Position numbers and translations under genes: made by a program
Notes under the pieces: generated by a model
The model's database searches: none
Told to the model about the DNA's origin: nothing
Seen by the model: only the letters and a program-made list of their open reading frames with translations
In this document: positions 8,442 through 16,037 of the stretch, one piece after another
Position numbering within the stretch: the first letter of the stretch is position 1
How the letters are laid out: every line of letters begins with the position of its first letter
Assembly: GCA_036504875.1 (NCBI GenBank)
Contig: DASXUK010000037.1
Coordinates: forward strand, 1-40,334
Length of the DNA: 40,334 nt
Reading direction: 5' to 3'
Source: JACPFJ01 sp036504875
GTDB lineage: Bacteria; Desulfobacterota; Desulfuromonadia; Geobacterales; Pseudopelobacteraceae

Positions 8442-9443
8442 CTATTTTACGGCTTCGTTTGATGCAGCGGGGATTTCCGTAGTAGAAGGCTCAAGCTTGG
8501 GAACCCGGGTAATTTCAACCACCGGGGCATTTACCGCTTCTGCGGTCGGTGTTGCCGGTTGTTGGACAGAAGGAACTTTGGCCGGTTCCTGAGCCGCCGG
8601 CCGTTTATCTGCAGGCTGGGCTTTCGGTTCAGCTGGGGTTGTCTTCGGTTTTTTATCTGAATTGGGATCGTATTTTATGAAAGAGATAATTTCATCAAAC
8701 TGGGCACCATAAACCTCGGACTCCTGTGTCTCGCGCAGCAGCAGGTCCTGCCGTTTCTGATCAAGTTTCCGCTGAATCCCCTCCAGGGTTTTGAATTTTA
8801 TGCTGGCGGCAGCCGTAAGATTGGCCTCAGCCTCGCTGAAATCCGGGTATTGCAGGTTTATCAACGGGTAATAAGTCAGTATGCGGCGACGAAAATTTGG
8901 ATACTCCCAGAGAACATTACCGTTGCCATCCACTATCTGGGCCGTCATGATCAAGTAATTATAATCGCTTGTCATCGATGACAACAGATTGCTCGAGTAA
9001 ATCCGGTCGGTCTTGCTCAGTCCGCCGACCACGATCAGCATGACTGCATCAAGGTTATTTTTCTGCAAATATTCTCGCAGCTCACTATTTTTCCAGAAAT
9101 ATTTGTGATACTGGATGGTGGCATCATCACGCTTCTCCCGGCGGAAAAGCAGGTTGCTGAAAATACGCTGTGGATCACCATCCAACAAAGCCGCAGTATA
9201 AAAATTACCGGTTTCTTTCAACTTGCGGACAAGCTGCGGCTCATACTTGCGATTCAAATCGGAGATTATACCGACCAACTGATCCTTCTGGGGATGCTTG
9301 ATATCCGAATCAACATCCACCATGATCGGGGCTATGCCAAGAACTTTTACTTTCTCGGCAAAATTTTCCATCGGAACATTAAAATGATGCTGGGAACAAC
9401 CAAAACAGAGCAGCAGGGAGAGCAACAACATCGTTCTAAACAT
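8442..9443 (-). CDS. Putative outer-surface or periplasmic lipoprotein with a Pro/Ala-rich tail
   Basis: Function unknown. The start at 9443 is chosen because AGGAGG sits 6 bases upstream; a longer start at 9458 would contain the ribosome site in its codons. The N-terminus is a lipoprotein signal with lipobox LCFGC, so lipidation at Cys near residue 16 is expected. The folded part (about 20-245) contains VKVLGIAPIMVD and NNLDAVMLIVVGGLSKTDRI, reminiscent of lipoproteins with an alternating beta/alpha fold that resembles the periplasmic TolB-like or GNA1162-type domains; this is only an impression. The last 80 residues are low-complexity and rich in Pro, Ala, Glu and Lys. It is monocistronic and convergent with the corrinoid genes. 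Confidence 0.8.
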   Translation of the reverse strand: MFRTMLLLSLLLCFGCSQHHFNVPMENFAEKVKVLGIAPIMVDVDSDIKHPQKDQLVGIISDLNRKYEPQLVRKLKETGNFYTAALLDGDPQRIFSNLLFRREKRDDATIQYHKYFWKNSELREYLQKNNLDAVMLIVVGGLSKTDRIYSSNLLSSMTSDYNYLIMTAQIVDGNGNVLWEYPNFRRRILTYYPLINLQYPDFSEAEANLTAAASIKFKTLEGIQRKLDQKRQDLLLRETQESEVYGAQFDEIISFIKYDPNSDKKPKTTPAEPKAQPADKRPAAQEPAKVPSVQQPATPTAEAVNAPVVEITRVPKLEPSTTEIPAASNEAVK

Positions 9444-9575
9444 TTCCAACCTCCTCATACAGGCTTGATAAACCTGAATTAACGGAGATTGTTATAACAG
9501 AAGCCCTCCTCTTTTTCTACTATTTTCCCCTAATCATTCGGCACAATCAATTGCATGCACGCATTACAGCACCAC

Positions 9576-9599
9576 ACACTGCATTAAGGCATGCAGTGT
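9576..9599. repeat. Inverted repeat upstream of the metX promoter
   Basis: Nine-base arms ACACTGCAT (9576-9584) and ATGCAGTGT (9591-9599) with a 6-base spacer. It lies about 45 bases before the -35 element of metX, outside the riboswitch, and no plus-strand gene ends here. It may be a protein-binding site. The rest of 9444-9640 holds nothing else that I recognise. Confidence 0.5.
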
Positions 9600-9644
9600 T
9601 TCATCTCACAGCCGCTGAATCAGGCTGACAAGGCGCATATTTGA

Positions 9645-9674
9645 TTGACAAACAATTCTTTTTCTCTGTATTCT
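9645..9674 (+). promoter_or_regulatory. Putative sigma-70 promoter of metX
   Basis: TTGACA (9645-9650) and TATTCT (9669-9674) separated by 18 bases. Transcription would begin near 9681, just before the SAM riboswitch. Confidence 0.65.
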
Positions 9675-9692
9675 CAGGCAATAAACAACCTG

Positions 9693-9786
9693 CTTATCTA
9701 GAGTGGTGGAGGGAAAGGCCCTGCGAAACCACAGCAACCGGCCAACTGGCGTCAGGTGCTAATTCCTGCCGAAAGGCAAAGATGAG
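9693..9786 (+). promoter_or_regulatory. SAM-I (S-box) riboswitch
   Basis: The sequence carries the S-box landmarks in order: P1 5' strand CTTATC (9693-9698), AGAGTGGTGGAGGGA, GGCCCTGCGAAACC, CAGCAACC, the GTGCTAATTCCTGCC arm, and P1 3' strand GATGAG (9781-9786), which pairs with CTTATC. These elements bind S-adenosylmethionine. The riboswitch lies between the promoter and a terminator before metX, so high SAM should switch off metX. Confidence 0.95.
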
Positions 9787-9810
9787 AGGTGCGCTGTGAT
9801 CATTTGTTCC

Positions 9811-9846
9811 AGCCCCTTCTCATTCGATTACCAGAAGGGGCTTTTT
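9811..9846 (+). terminator. Expression-platform terminator of the SAM riboswitch
   Basis: Perfect 10-base stem AGCCCCTTCT/AGAAGGGGCT (9811-9820 and 9833-9842) followed by T residues to 9846. TCTCATT at its 5' side (9818-9824) can pair with the P1 3' strand GATGAGA (9781-9787), giving the alternative antiterminator. The 3' arm contains AAGGGG, the only ribosome-site candidate for metX. Confidence 0.9.
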
Positions 9847-9848
9847 TA

Positions 9849-10955
9849 ATGTCCATCGGCATCGTCAAGGAACAGTCCATAACCTTTGATAACGGCATCA
9901 AACTGGACAGCGGACGAATCCTGGCCCCGGTTACTCTCGTTTATGAAACCTATGGAACCCTGAACTCATCCGCCACTAATGCCATTATGGTTGAGCACGC
10001 CTGGACCGGTGATGCGCACCTGGCCGGCAAACGCAGCGAAGACGATACCAAGTCTGGCTGGTGGGATGCCATCGTCGGTCCAGGCAAACTCCTGGATACC
10101 GACCGTTACTTTGTGATTTGCTCCAACGTAATCGGCTCGTGTTACGGCTCAACCGGGCCCGCCTCCATTAACCCTAAGACCGGCAAACGCTATAATCTCA
10201 GCTTTCCAGTCATAACTGTGCGCGACATGGTGCGGGCGCAGAAACTTTTGCTGGATGCGCTTGGAATACCATGCTTGCTGGCGGTAATGGGAGGGAGCAT
10301 GGGTGGCATGCAAGCCATGGAATGGGCCACCCAGTATCCGGATTCCATAGCGTCGGCTATCGTTCTTGCCTGTACGCCACACCCCTCACCGCAGGCTATT
10401 GCCCTGAATGCCGTTGCACGTTGGTCGATATTCAATGATCCCAACTGGCGCAAGGGAGAATATAAACATAATCCTAAGGATGGTCTAGCCTTGGCCCGCG
10501 GTATCGGCCACATCACCTTTCTTTCGGATGAATCCATGAACCTCAAGTTCGGGCGACGATTCTCGGCCAAAGACGGCCAGTTTGATTTCTTTGGCCAATT
10601 TGAGGTGGAGCGTTATTTAAACTACAATGGCTACAATTTCGTTGATCGTTTTGATGCCAACTCGTTTCTTTATCTGGCCAAGGCCCTGGATCTCTATGAT
10701 GTTGCCTGGGGTTATGAATCAATGACCGAGGCTTTCAGCCTGATCAAGGCCCCGCTGCAGTTATTTGCCTTTTCCTCCGACTGGCTTTATCCACCTTACC
10801 AAACCGAAGAAATGGCCGACTGCCTGCAGGGTTTAGGCAAGCCGGTTGAGTACCATCTTATAAAGTCGGCTTATGGTCACGACGCCTTTCTGCTGGAACA
10901 TGAAACCTTCGCTCCCCTGGTTCGGGATCTGCTTGATCGTGTACAGCTTTCCTGA
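9849..10955 (+). CDS. metX: Homoserine O-acetyltransferase
   Basis: MetX acetylates (or in some lineages succinylates) L-homoserine, the first committed step to methionine. It is an alpha/beta hydrolase. The nucleophile elbow GGSMGGMQAMEW, an Asp in SSDWLYPP and a His in SAYGHDAFLLE form the catalytic triad region. The ATG at 9849 gives 368 residues, the usual length, and begins right after the riboswitch terminator; an upstream in-frame codon at 9789 lies inside the riboswitch region and is not used. The purple ring of evidence is the SAM-I riboswitch directly upstream, which supports a methionine role rather than another hydrolase. Acyl donor specificity cannot be decided here. Confidence 0.95.
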   Translation: MSIGIVKEQSITFDNGIKLDSGRILAPVTLVYETYGTLNSSATNAIMVEHAWTGDAHLAGKRSEDDTKSGWWDAIVGPGKLLDTDRYFVICSNVIGSCYGSTGPASINPKTGKRYNLSFPVITVRDMVRAQKLLLDALGIPCLLAVMGGSMGGMQAMEWATQYPDSIASAIVLACTPHPSPQAIALNAVARWSIFNDPNWRKGEYKHNPKDGLALARGIGHITFLSDESMNLKFGRRFSAKDGQFDFFGQFEVERYLNYNGYNFVDRFDANSFLYLAKALDLYDVAWGYESMTEAFSLIKAPLQLFAFSSDWLYPPYQTEEMADCLQGLGKPVEYHLIKSAYGHDAFLLEHETFAPLVRDLLDRVQLS

Positions 10956-10975
10956 AAATAAAAGAGATTCTAGCA

Positions 10976-11755
10976 ATGGTTCATGAATATCAAGACGATC
11001 AGCTGTTCAGAAAGCTACGTCATTCTGTAGGAAAGGCCGTTGCCGATTTTAAGCAGATCGAGGCGGGAGATCGTATCGCGGTGGCGGTGTCGGGAGGCAA
11101 GGATTCCTATACCTTGCTGCTTCTACTTGAGGAATTGCGGCGGCGGGCGCCGGTTAAATTTGAGCTGGTGGCGATAAATATCGATTCCGGTTATCAAGGT
11201 TATCGTACGGACATCATTGAGGCTTTTTTTAGAGAGAATGGCTTCAGTTATAAAATGGTGCCGACCGAACATTATAAACTCATTCAGGAAAAACGGCGGC
11301 CCGACTCCTCATACTGTTCGATTTGTGCTCGTTTCAAACGCGGTGCACTCTACTCTGAGGCACTGGAATTGGGATGCAACAAACTGGCTTTGGGGCACCA
11401 CCAGGATGACTTTATTGAAACGCTGCTGCTGAACCAGTTTTTTGTCGGCTCACTCAAGGCCATGTCAGCCTCCATGCTGGCGGATAACGGCAAAACCACA
11501 GTAATACGTCCCCTGGTATACGTCGCCGAAGCCGATATCATCAGTTTTTCAAAGAGAGCCAAGCTGCCGGTGGTATGCTGTTGTTGCCCCGTCTGCGGAA
11601 CTGCCGACCTCCAGCGCAAGCGGATGAAACGATTGCTGAAGGAACTCGAGAAAGATATCCCCCACGTAAAAAGCAGCCTCATCAAAGCCATATCAAATGT
11701 TCACCCCCGACATCTTCTTGACCCTTCCCTGCGCCGGATTGATCCCTGTCCGTAA
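10976..11755 (+). CDS. ttcA: tRNA 2-thiocytidine biosynthesis protein TtcA-like
   Basis: TtcA-type enzymes thiolate cytidine 32 of tRNA using ATP and an iron-sulfur cluster. The PP-loop SGGKDS is at residues 39-44. A CSIC pair lies at 114-117 and a cysteine-rich CCCCPVC segment at 201-207, supplying the cysteines expected for cluster binding. The length of 259 residues is a little short of the E. coli protein but normal for the TtcA/TIGR00269-like group. It follows metX by 20 bases and may be read from the same transcript. The target nucleoside is inferred from the family, so an alternative tRNA-thiolating role is possible. Confidence 0.85.
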   Translation: MVHEYQDDQLFRKLRHSVGKAVADFKQIEAGDRIAVAVSGGKDSYTLLLLLEELRRRAPVKFELVAINIDSGYQGYRTDIIEAFFRENGFSYKMVPTEHYKLIQEKRRPDSSYCSICARFKRGALYSEALELGCNKLALGHHQDDFIETLLLNQFFVGSLKAMSASMLADNGKTTVIRPLVYVAEADIISFSKRAKLPVVCCCCPVCGTADLQRKRMKRLLKELEKDIPHVKSSLIKAISNVHPRHLLDPSLRRIDPCP

Positions 11756-11884
11756 TATTGCCGAGCGGCATTTTTCCTGTCGTGAATCCTTTACCTTGAT
11801 CCCCAGGTTGTCCAGAAAATCCAAAACCGAAAAATATCCTCCGACCGCTACAACTGCCAGACCAGCTATCATGACTGCTTCCAT
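11693..11884 (-). CDS. Putative small membrane-anchored protein overlapping the ttcA 3' end
   Basis: A 63-codon reading frame with a good ribosome site (AAGGAG 8 bases before the ATG). The N-terminus has a hydrophobic stretch (about 4-24) and the rest is basic and polar, so it could be a single-pass membrane peptide. Its last 63 bases lie antisense to the 3' end of ttcA. I recognise no family. The ribosome site and hydrophobic start argue for a real gene; the short length and overlap argue against it. Confidence 0.45.
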   Translation of the reverse strand: MEAVMIAGLAVVAVGGYFSVLDFLDNLGIKVKDSRQEKCRSAILRTGINPAQGRVKKMSGVNI

Positions 11885-11962
11885 ACCGGTTACTCCTTAA
11901 ATTTGATATGAATGACAGTAACATGTAGTGGTGACATAATATGTCGCAGTGAATTTGAGCGC

Positions 11963-11993
11963 AAAAAGCCTCCGGCGAGGGCACCGGAGGCTT
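11963..11993 (-). terminator. Intrinsic terminator of the flbD-motA-motB operon
   Basis: Perfect 10-base stem AAGCCTCCGG/CCGGAGGCTT (11966-11975 and 11984-11993) with an 8-base loop. On the minus strand it runs into TTTTTGC. It lies about 30 bases after the motB stop. Confidence 0.85.
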
Positions 11994-12023
11994 GAATTCA
12001 GTTCTTAAAATGAAGAGTGAAAG

Positions 12024-12815
12024 CTAAGGTTCACCGCGTTCAGCCTCTCCGGACAACATAACAAGATCCACACGACGATTCTTGGAACGCCCTTCGGCTG
12101 TGTCGTTATCGGCTAACGGCCGAAATTCACCATAGCCAGTGGCTGATATTTTGTCGGGGTCAACACTGAATTGCTTTAACAGATACTTCAGTCCGTTGGT
12201 TGCACGGGCCGTCGAGAGCTCCCAGTTGGATGGGAACTGACCGGTGCTGATCGGGGTATTGTCGGTATGACCCTCAACCCTGAGCGGGTTATTATACTGA
12301 GTCATGGCTTCGGCAATGGTATTGATCAGCTCATATGCTTCGGGCCGGATCTGGGCCTGACCGGAGTTGAAGAACCCGGCCTCTTTAAGACTCACGATCA
12401 GACCACGACGGGTGATGGTCAAGGAAACCTTGTTCTGGGCTCCCTGCTTGATCAGATAGGCCTCAATGGATGACTTTATCTGCCGAAAATCCTTCTCTTC
12501 AGCGCGGGTCTTGGCCTGTCCGCTTCCGCTAAGCTTCTTGCGGTTTTGGTTGATGGAAATATCCGGTTTGATGGTCGGCATTACACTGATAGGCTGTGAC
12601 TGGATCACGTTTATTTTGGGCGAAGGAGCACCTGCCTGAACCATCCCAAAGGACTGCTGCAGTGACTGCATGACCTCCTCGACCTTTTTTTTGTCGGTTT
12701 GGGACATGGCATAAAGGGTGGTGAATACGGCGAACAGCAACGTAATGAAGTCGGCGTAGGAAACGAGCCAGCGCTCGTGATTAGCATGTTTTTCAGGCTC
12801 TCTTTTTAATGCCAT
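12024..12815 (-). CDS. motB: Flagellar motor stator protein MotB
   Basis: MotB anchors the stator to peptidoglycan and forms the ion channel with MotA. The single membrane helix near residues 18-40 contains the proton-binding Asp22 in SYADFITLLFAVF. A plug/linker of low complexity follows, then an OmpA-like peptidoglycan-binding domain with VEGHTDNTPIS, NWELSTARA and GRSKNRRVD. At 263 residues it has normal length. It lies 6 bases after motA, and a strong terminator follows. Whether protons or sodium drive it is not determined by eye. Confidence 0.95.
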   Translation of the reverse strand: MALKREPEKHANHERWLVSYADFITLLFAVFTTLYAMSQTDKKKVEEVMQSLQQSFGMVQAGAPSPKINVIQSQPISVMPTIKPDISINQNRKKLSGSGQAKTRAEEKDFRQIKSSIEAYLIKQGAQNKVSLTITRRGLIVSLKEAGFFNSGQAQIRPEAYELINTIAEAMTQYNNPLRVEGHTDNTPISTGQFPSNWELSTARATNGLKYLLKQFSVDPDKISATGYGEFRPLADNDTAEGRSKNRRVDLVMLSGEAERGEP

Positions 12816-12821
12816 GGTAGT

Positions 12822-13568
12822 TTAATGACCGCCTACAAAAGCCTTTAGTTTCTGCTCGATGAAGTGAGGGTTTTCCCCGTTTTGAATGGCAATCAGCCCC
12901 TCCAGAATCATGACCCGCCGGAGAACCTCCTCCTTCATACGGAACTTAAGCTTGGTGCTGACCGGAATACAGATGATATTCGCGGTCATCAAACCATAGA
13001 TAGTCGCCACGAATGCAACGGCAATGCCTGCCCCAAGCTTGGAGGTATCGGACAGGTTACTCATAACATGTATAAGCCCGAGAACGGCGCCGATAATACC
13101 GATAGTGGGGGCATAGCCCCCGGCACACTCGTAAAACTCTACCGAATGCTTGGTATGATCCTCATAAGACATGATATCGGCTTCCAGGGTCTCGCGCAGC
13201 TTCTGGGGATCAATACCGTCTACTACCAGAGAAATACCCTTTTTTATAAAGGGATCCTTGGCTGATTGAGCTTCCTGCTCCAATGATATGAGTCCATTAC
13301 GGCGAGCCTTGGTTGCATAATTGATAATATCCTTGACCACCGCCTCATGGTCGATCTGCGGCGGAAATAGTGCGATCCTGAAATCCTTGAAAGCCTGAAT
13401 TACCGAAGGCAACGGAAAACTGATAAAGGTGGCACCGAAGGTACCTCCAAGTACGATCATTGCCGCAGTCGGCTGTAAAAGGGCCTTCATATGCAGCCCT
13501 TCCATAAAGGCGCCCCCAAAGACAGCCCCAAAACCCATCATGATGCCTATAACAGTTGCTAAATCCAT
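12822..13568 (-). CDS. motA: Flagellar motor stator protein MotA
   Basis: MotA is the four-helix membrane subunit of the flagellar stator and couples ion flow to torque at the rotor. The 248-residue sequence shows the N-terminal helices (about 1-50), a large cytoplasmic loop with charged residues (RRNGLISLE, then DPQKLRETLEADI), and the two C-terminal helices around GGYAPTIGIIGAVLGLIHVM and AVAFVATIYGLMTAN, all typical of the family. It sits between flbD and motB with gaps of 3 and 6 bases, so the three are one operon. Confidence 0.95.
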   Translation of the reverse strand: MDLATVIGIMMGFGAVFGGAFMEGLHMKALLQPTAAMIVLGGTFGATFISFPLPSVIQAFKDFRIALFPPQIDHEAVVKDIINYATKARRNGLISLEQEAQSAKDPFIKKGISLVVDGIDPQKLRETLEADIMSYEDHTKHSVEFYECAGGYAPTIGIIGAVLGLIHVMSNLSDTSKLGAGIAVAFVATIYGLMTANIICIPVSTKLKFRMKEEVLRRVMILEGLIAIQNGENPHFIEQKLKAFVGGH

Positions 13569-13571
13569 AGT

Positions 13572-13889
13572 TTAAACATCCTGGGGATGAAATGGCGTGC
13601 GAAATCGTCCGTCATCTTTAGAAGGACAGGCATTATTGTCGTTAATATTACGAAACTGGCTCTGCTTAGGCCGCGACAGGTATTTTTTCTGTGCTGCCGA
13701 GCCGGCCCGGCGAATAACTCTGGCGCGGAAGGCGATTATTCTGGAGATAATAATCTGCGCCCGTTCCTTGACAATAAAATGATTTCCGTTAAACAGCGTG
13801 ATTACTGTGTCGGGAGTTTCCTCAATACTGACAATCTGATCCGGATTGAGGTACATCTGCTGTTTGTCCAAGCGAGTAACAATGATCAT
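13572..13889 (-). CDS. flbD: FlbD family flagellar protein with an extended C-terminus
   Basis: FlbD-family proteins are small and are encoded next to motA in many bacteria; their exact role in flagellar assembly is poorly defined. The signature is clear in the first 60 residues: MIIVTRLDKQQMYLNPDQIV, then SIEETPDTVITLFNGNHFIV. Common members have roughly 60-80 residues, but this one has 105, because a basic tail rich in Arg, Lys, Gln and Asn follows residue 60. The start follows AGGTGA. The stop lies 3 bases before motA. The tail may be dispensable or lineage-specific. Confidence 0.85.
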   Translation of the reverse strand: MIIVTRLDKQQMYLNPDQIVSIEETPDTVITLFNGNHFIVKERAQIIISRIIAFRARVIRRAGSAAQKKYLSRPKQSQFRNINDNNACPSKDDGRFRTPFHPQDV

Positions 13890-13916
13890 TGGTCACCTGA
13901 AGGAATTGTATTGTTT

Positions 13917-13946
13917 CTATAAATAGCAAAAAAAAACTTAGGTCAA
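13917..13946 (-). promoter_or_regulatory. Putative promoter of flbD-motA-motB
   Basis: Minus strand TTGACC (13941-13946), 18-base spacer containing a T-run, then TTATAG (13917-13922). It is sigma-70-like; no obvious sigma-28 sequence is seen. Confidence 0.45.
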
Positions 13947-13977
13947 GAACTTTTGGCAGTTTTGCCCAGGTTGAAGC

Positions 13978-15069
13978 TCACAAAATTGAATCAATGGCTT
14001 CGAAATCGATGTATTTGCTGGCCATGAATTGAATCAGATCAATCTTTTCCCTGTCAGCAGGCCCTATTTTTGAAACATGTTCCTTAAGACGATAGAAAAC
14101 TTCCGAAGAGGTCTCTTCAATCCGGATATAGGGAATTTTGCTGTCTTCGATGATTCTCTGGGTGATATCTGAGACGGCAACATGACCTGCAATAATCAGG
14201 CCCGCCAGACGATCTTTATATTCGGAGATATGGTGCAGCGATGATGCGGTTACCAACAGCTCGTCACGCGAGCTGGTAACGATGAGGAGCGTTGATTCTT
14301 CCAGGCTGTCAATTACTCTCTGCGATGAGGCGGCCCCCAGCTGGATGTTGTGACAGATCCGGCTGCGCTCACCCGGTTCACCGTTCAGAGGCAGCTTCAT
14401 GAGTTCCGAGATATGCTGCAGGGTGGGATCGGCCAGCGTCGGCGAATAATCAAAGGCGCTGGTAACCAGTATATCGGTTTCGGCGAAAGCCTTTTTTAGA
14501 TAGCTCAGCGAAAGCTCCCTTTTTTCCGGCATCAGCTTGTTAGCCATTATGATTCTCACATCGGCCTTTTCACGTTCGTACAAGGCTAGATTAAGTTCGA
14601 TGGAATCAATCACGTTACCGATGCCGCCACCTGTGACCATCAATACCGGGGCTCCCAACATCTTGGCAACCTTGGCGTTGTTAACGCCAACAACCGAACC
14701 TACTCCGCCATGCCCGGCCCCCTCAATGATAAGAAAATCATACTTTTTCTCCATTTCAGAGCAAGCTGCCATTATCGCCTCACGTGGCGACGCCAGATCC
14801 ATTTCACCATCAAGAAAGCGACGGGTGGTGCCGGCAGTTAAAGTCATCGGGGACATGAGGGCCACATCATGGTCCACGTCAAACACACTGGCGAACATGG
14901 CGGCATCCTTATCTACCAACATTCCTTTATATTCAATACACTTTGGACCAAGGGGTTTCATAAAGCCCACCCGGCTGTATTTTTGCCGCGCCAGATACAT
15001 GAGCGATAAGCTGATAGTGGTCTTGCCGCAATGCTGACCGGTGGCGCCAATAAAAATCTTTTTGCACAT
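13978..15069 (-). CDS. BioD-like P-loop protein with DRTGG-type domain
   Basis: The protein resembles the free-standing form of the N-terminal part of large phosphotransacetylases (COG0857): a dethiobiotin-synthetase-like P-loop domain followed by a DRTGG-type domain. The P-loop is GATGQHCGKTT at about residues 8-18. LIIEGAGHGGVGSV matches the nucleotide-binding loop of BioD-like folds. The region from about 215 to 330 fits a DRTGG-like ligand-sensing domain. There is no phosphate acetyltransferase catalytic domain, so enzyme activity as Pta is not expected. True BioD is only about 230 residues, so biotin synthesis is unlikely. The stop of the PilZ gene lies 3 bases upstream, so the pair is co-transcribed. 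Confidence 0.8.
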   Translation of the reverse strand: MCKKIFIGATGQHCGKTTISLSLMYLARQKYSRVGFMKPLGPKCIEYKGMLVDKDAAMFASVFDVDHDVALMSPMTLTAGTTRRFLDGEMDLASPREAIMAACSEMEKKYDFLIIEGAGHGGVGSVVGVNNAKVAKMLGAPVLMVTGGGIGNVIDSIELNLALYEREKADVRIIMANKLMPEKRELSLSYLKKAFAETDILVTSAFDYSPTLADPTLQHISELMKLPLNGEPGERSRICHNIQLGAASSQRVIDSLEESTLLIVTSSRDELLVTASSLHHISEYKDRLAGLIIAGHVAVSDITQRIIEDSKIPYIRIEETSSEVFYRLKEHVSKIGPADREKIDLIQFMASKYIDFEAIDSIL

Positions 15070-15072
15070 ATA

Positions 15073-15426
15073 TTACCTCGAACTCTGCTGGCCGGCCAGT
15101 ATGTTTTCACAAAACCTGCGGAAATCTGGTTCTCCGGAAGAAAAACCGGTAAACCTGACCCCCATGCCGCTTTTTTTCACCAAGTGAAACAGGTTCTGGG
15201 GCACCTTTTTGGCCCACATGACGCGCGCCTCCAATTCCACCTTATTCCCGTCATTCAGCATGAATTCTATCTTTATCTTTGTATTCGGCGGGCAAACATT
15301 GGCTGTTTTTATGAACATGCCTGAAGAGGAGATATCTTCAGTAAATGCCACCCGGTTGGCATCCTCTATGCCAAAGCGTATCGAAAGACGCTTCTTGAGC
15401 CTTTTGATATCCCTTTTATCAACCAT
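15073..15426 (-). CDS. PilZ domain protein (c-di-GMP receptor candidate)
   Basis: PilZ domains bind cyclic di-GMP and change the activity of partner proteins. The 117-residue protein has an Arg/Lys-rich N-terminal segment (KRLKKRLSIRFG) in the position of the RxxxR motif, and DISSSGMFIKT in the position of the D/NxSxxG motif, followed by the beta-barrel strands KIKIEFML and VELEARVMWAKK. The start at 15426 is chosen because GGGGGA precedes it at a normal distance; longer readings to 15480 have no ribosome site. It is cotranscribed with the downstream BioD-like gene. Confidence 0.85.
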   Translation of the reverse strand: MVDKRDIKRLKKRLSIRFGIEDANRVAFTEDISSSGMFIKTANVCPPNTKIKIEFMLNDGNKVELEARVMWAKKVPQNLFHLVKKSGMGVRFTGFSSGEPDFRRFCENILAGQQSSR

Positions 15427-15543
15427 CATTCCCCCAAAAAGCACTACATTAAATAGAGCTACTTTAGCATAAAACTTCAAAACAATAATAGCTTTGATTA
15501 AAAACCATGATAAATTCTAAGGCTTCCTGTCTAGATAAATCCA

Positions 15544-15572
15544 TTGACATGATTCAGCCAATAATCTAACTT
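15544..15572 (+). promoter_or_regulatory. Putative promoter of the thiamine operon
   Basis: TTGACA (15544-15549) and TAACTT (15567-15572) with a 17-base spacer. Transcription would start near 15579, directly at the riboswitch. Confidence 0.6.
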
Positions 15573-15579
15573 ACTTAAA

Positions 15580-15665
15580 ACGCTGGGGGAGTTTCGACTG
15601 AGAGCAGCCGGTTAGCTGCGACCCTTAGTACCTGATCCGGGTAATGCCGGCGTAGGGAAGCGCCA
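15580..15665 (+). promoter_or_regulatory. TPP (THI-box) riboswitch
   Basis: Conserved THI-box parts appear in order: GCTGGGGGAGTTT, ACTGAGAG, a short variable hairpin (GCAGCCGGTTAGCTGC), ACCCTTAGTACCTGATCCGG, GTAATGCCGGCGTAGGGAAGC. These bind thiamine pyrophosphate. Located before a terminator and thiS, it should turn the operon off when TPP is plentiful. Confidence 0.96.
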
Positions 15666-15681
15666 CGGATTAACATCTAAC

Positions 15682-15703
15682 AAGCCGCTTCTGCGGCTTT
15701 TTA
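15682..15703 (+). terminator. Expression-platform terminator of the TPP riboswitch
   Basis: Perfect 7-base stem AAGCCGC/GCGGCTT (15682-15688, 15693-15699), TTCT loop and TTT tail. The thiS ribosome site TGGAGG (15708-15713) follows it and remains outside the hairpin, so control appears to be by termination. Confidence 0.8.
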
Positions 15704-15717
15704 CGTTTGGAGGAAAA

Positions 15718-15918
15718 ATGCAGGTTCTATTAAACGGTGATACAGTTGACATAAGGGATAAAAGCACCATTGCCGAGCTGCTTGAACAGTTGCAGATTGG
15801 CCGGGAACGGGTCGCGGTAGAGGTAAATCTTGAAATAGTTCCCAAAGCTGACTATGGCAAACACGCTCTTACCGCCGGCGATAAAATAGAAATCGTTCAT
15901 TTTGTGGGAGGGGGCTGA
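15718..15918 (+). CDS. thiS: Sulfur carrier protein ThiS
   Basis: ThiS is a ubiquitin-fold carrier; after adenylation its C-terminal glycine becomes a thiocarboxylate that donates sulfur to the thiazole ring. The 66-residue protein begins MQVLLNGDTVDIRD and ends in the essential VHFVGGG, so the Gly-Gly tail is present. Start follows TGGAGG. It lies under TPP riboswitch control and is followed after 119 bases by thiG. The gap contains no further reading frame of note, only the AAAGGAG site for thiG. Confidence 0.95.
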   Translation: MQVLLNGDTVDIRDKSTIAELLEQLQIGRERVAVEVNLEIVPKADYGKHALTAGDKIEIVHFVGGG

Positions 15919-16037
15919 CTACCACGGGCAATCTGAGGGCAACCAGTTAAACTGCATGCGCTTAGAAATCCAGATGTCAAAGAATAAAGGCTACATGAAA
16001 TTGGCGAATAAGAGCCATATAAAGGAGACTTTTTGAT

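Noticed and set aside
11950..11993. GCAAAAAGCCTCCGG resembles part of a GEMM (c-di-GMP) riboswitch
   Set aside because: The rest of the GEMM structure is missing and the segment forms a perfect terminator for the motB operon.
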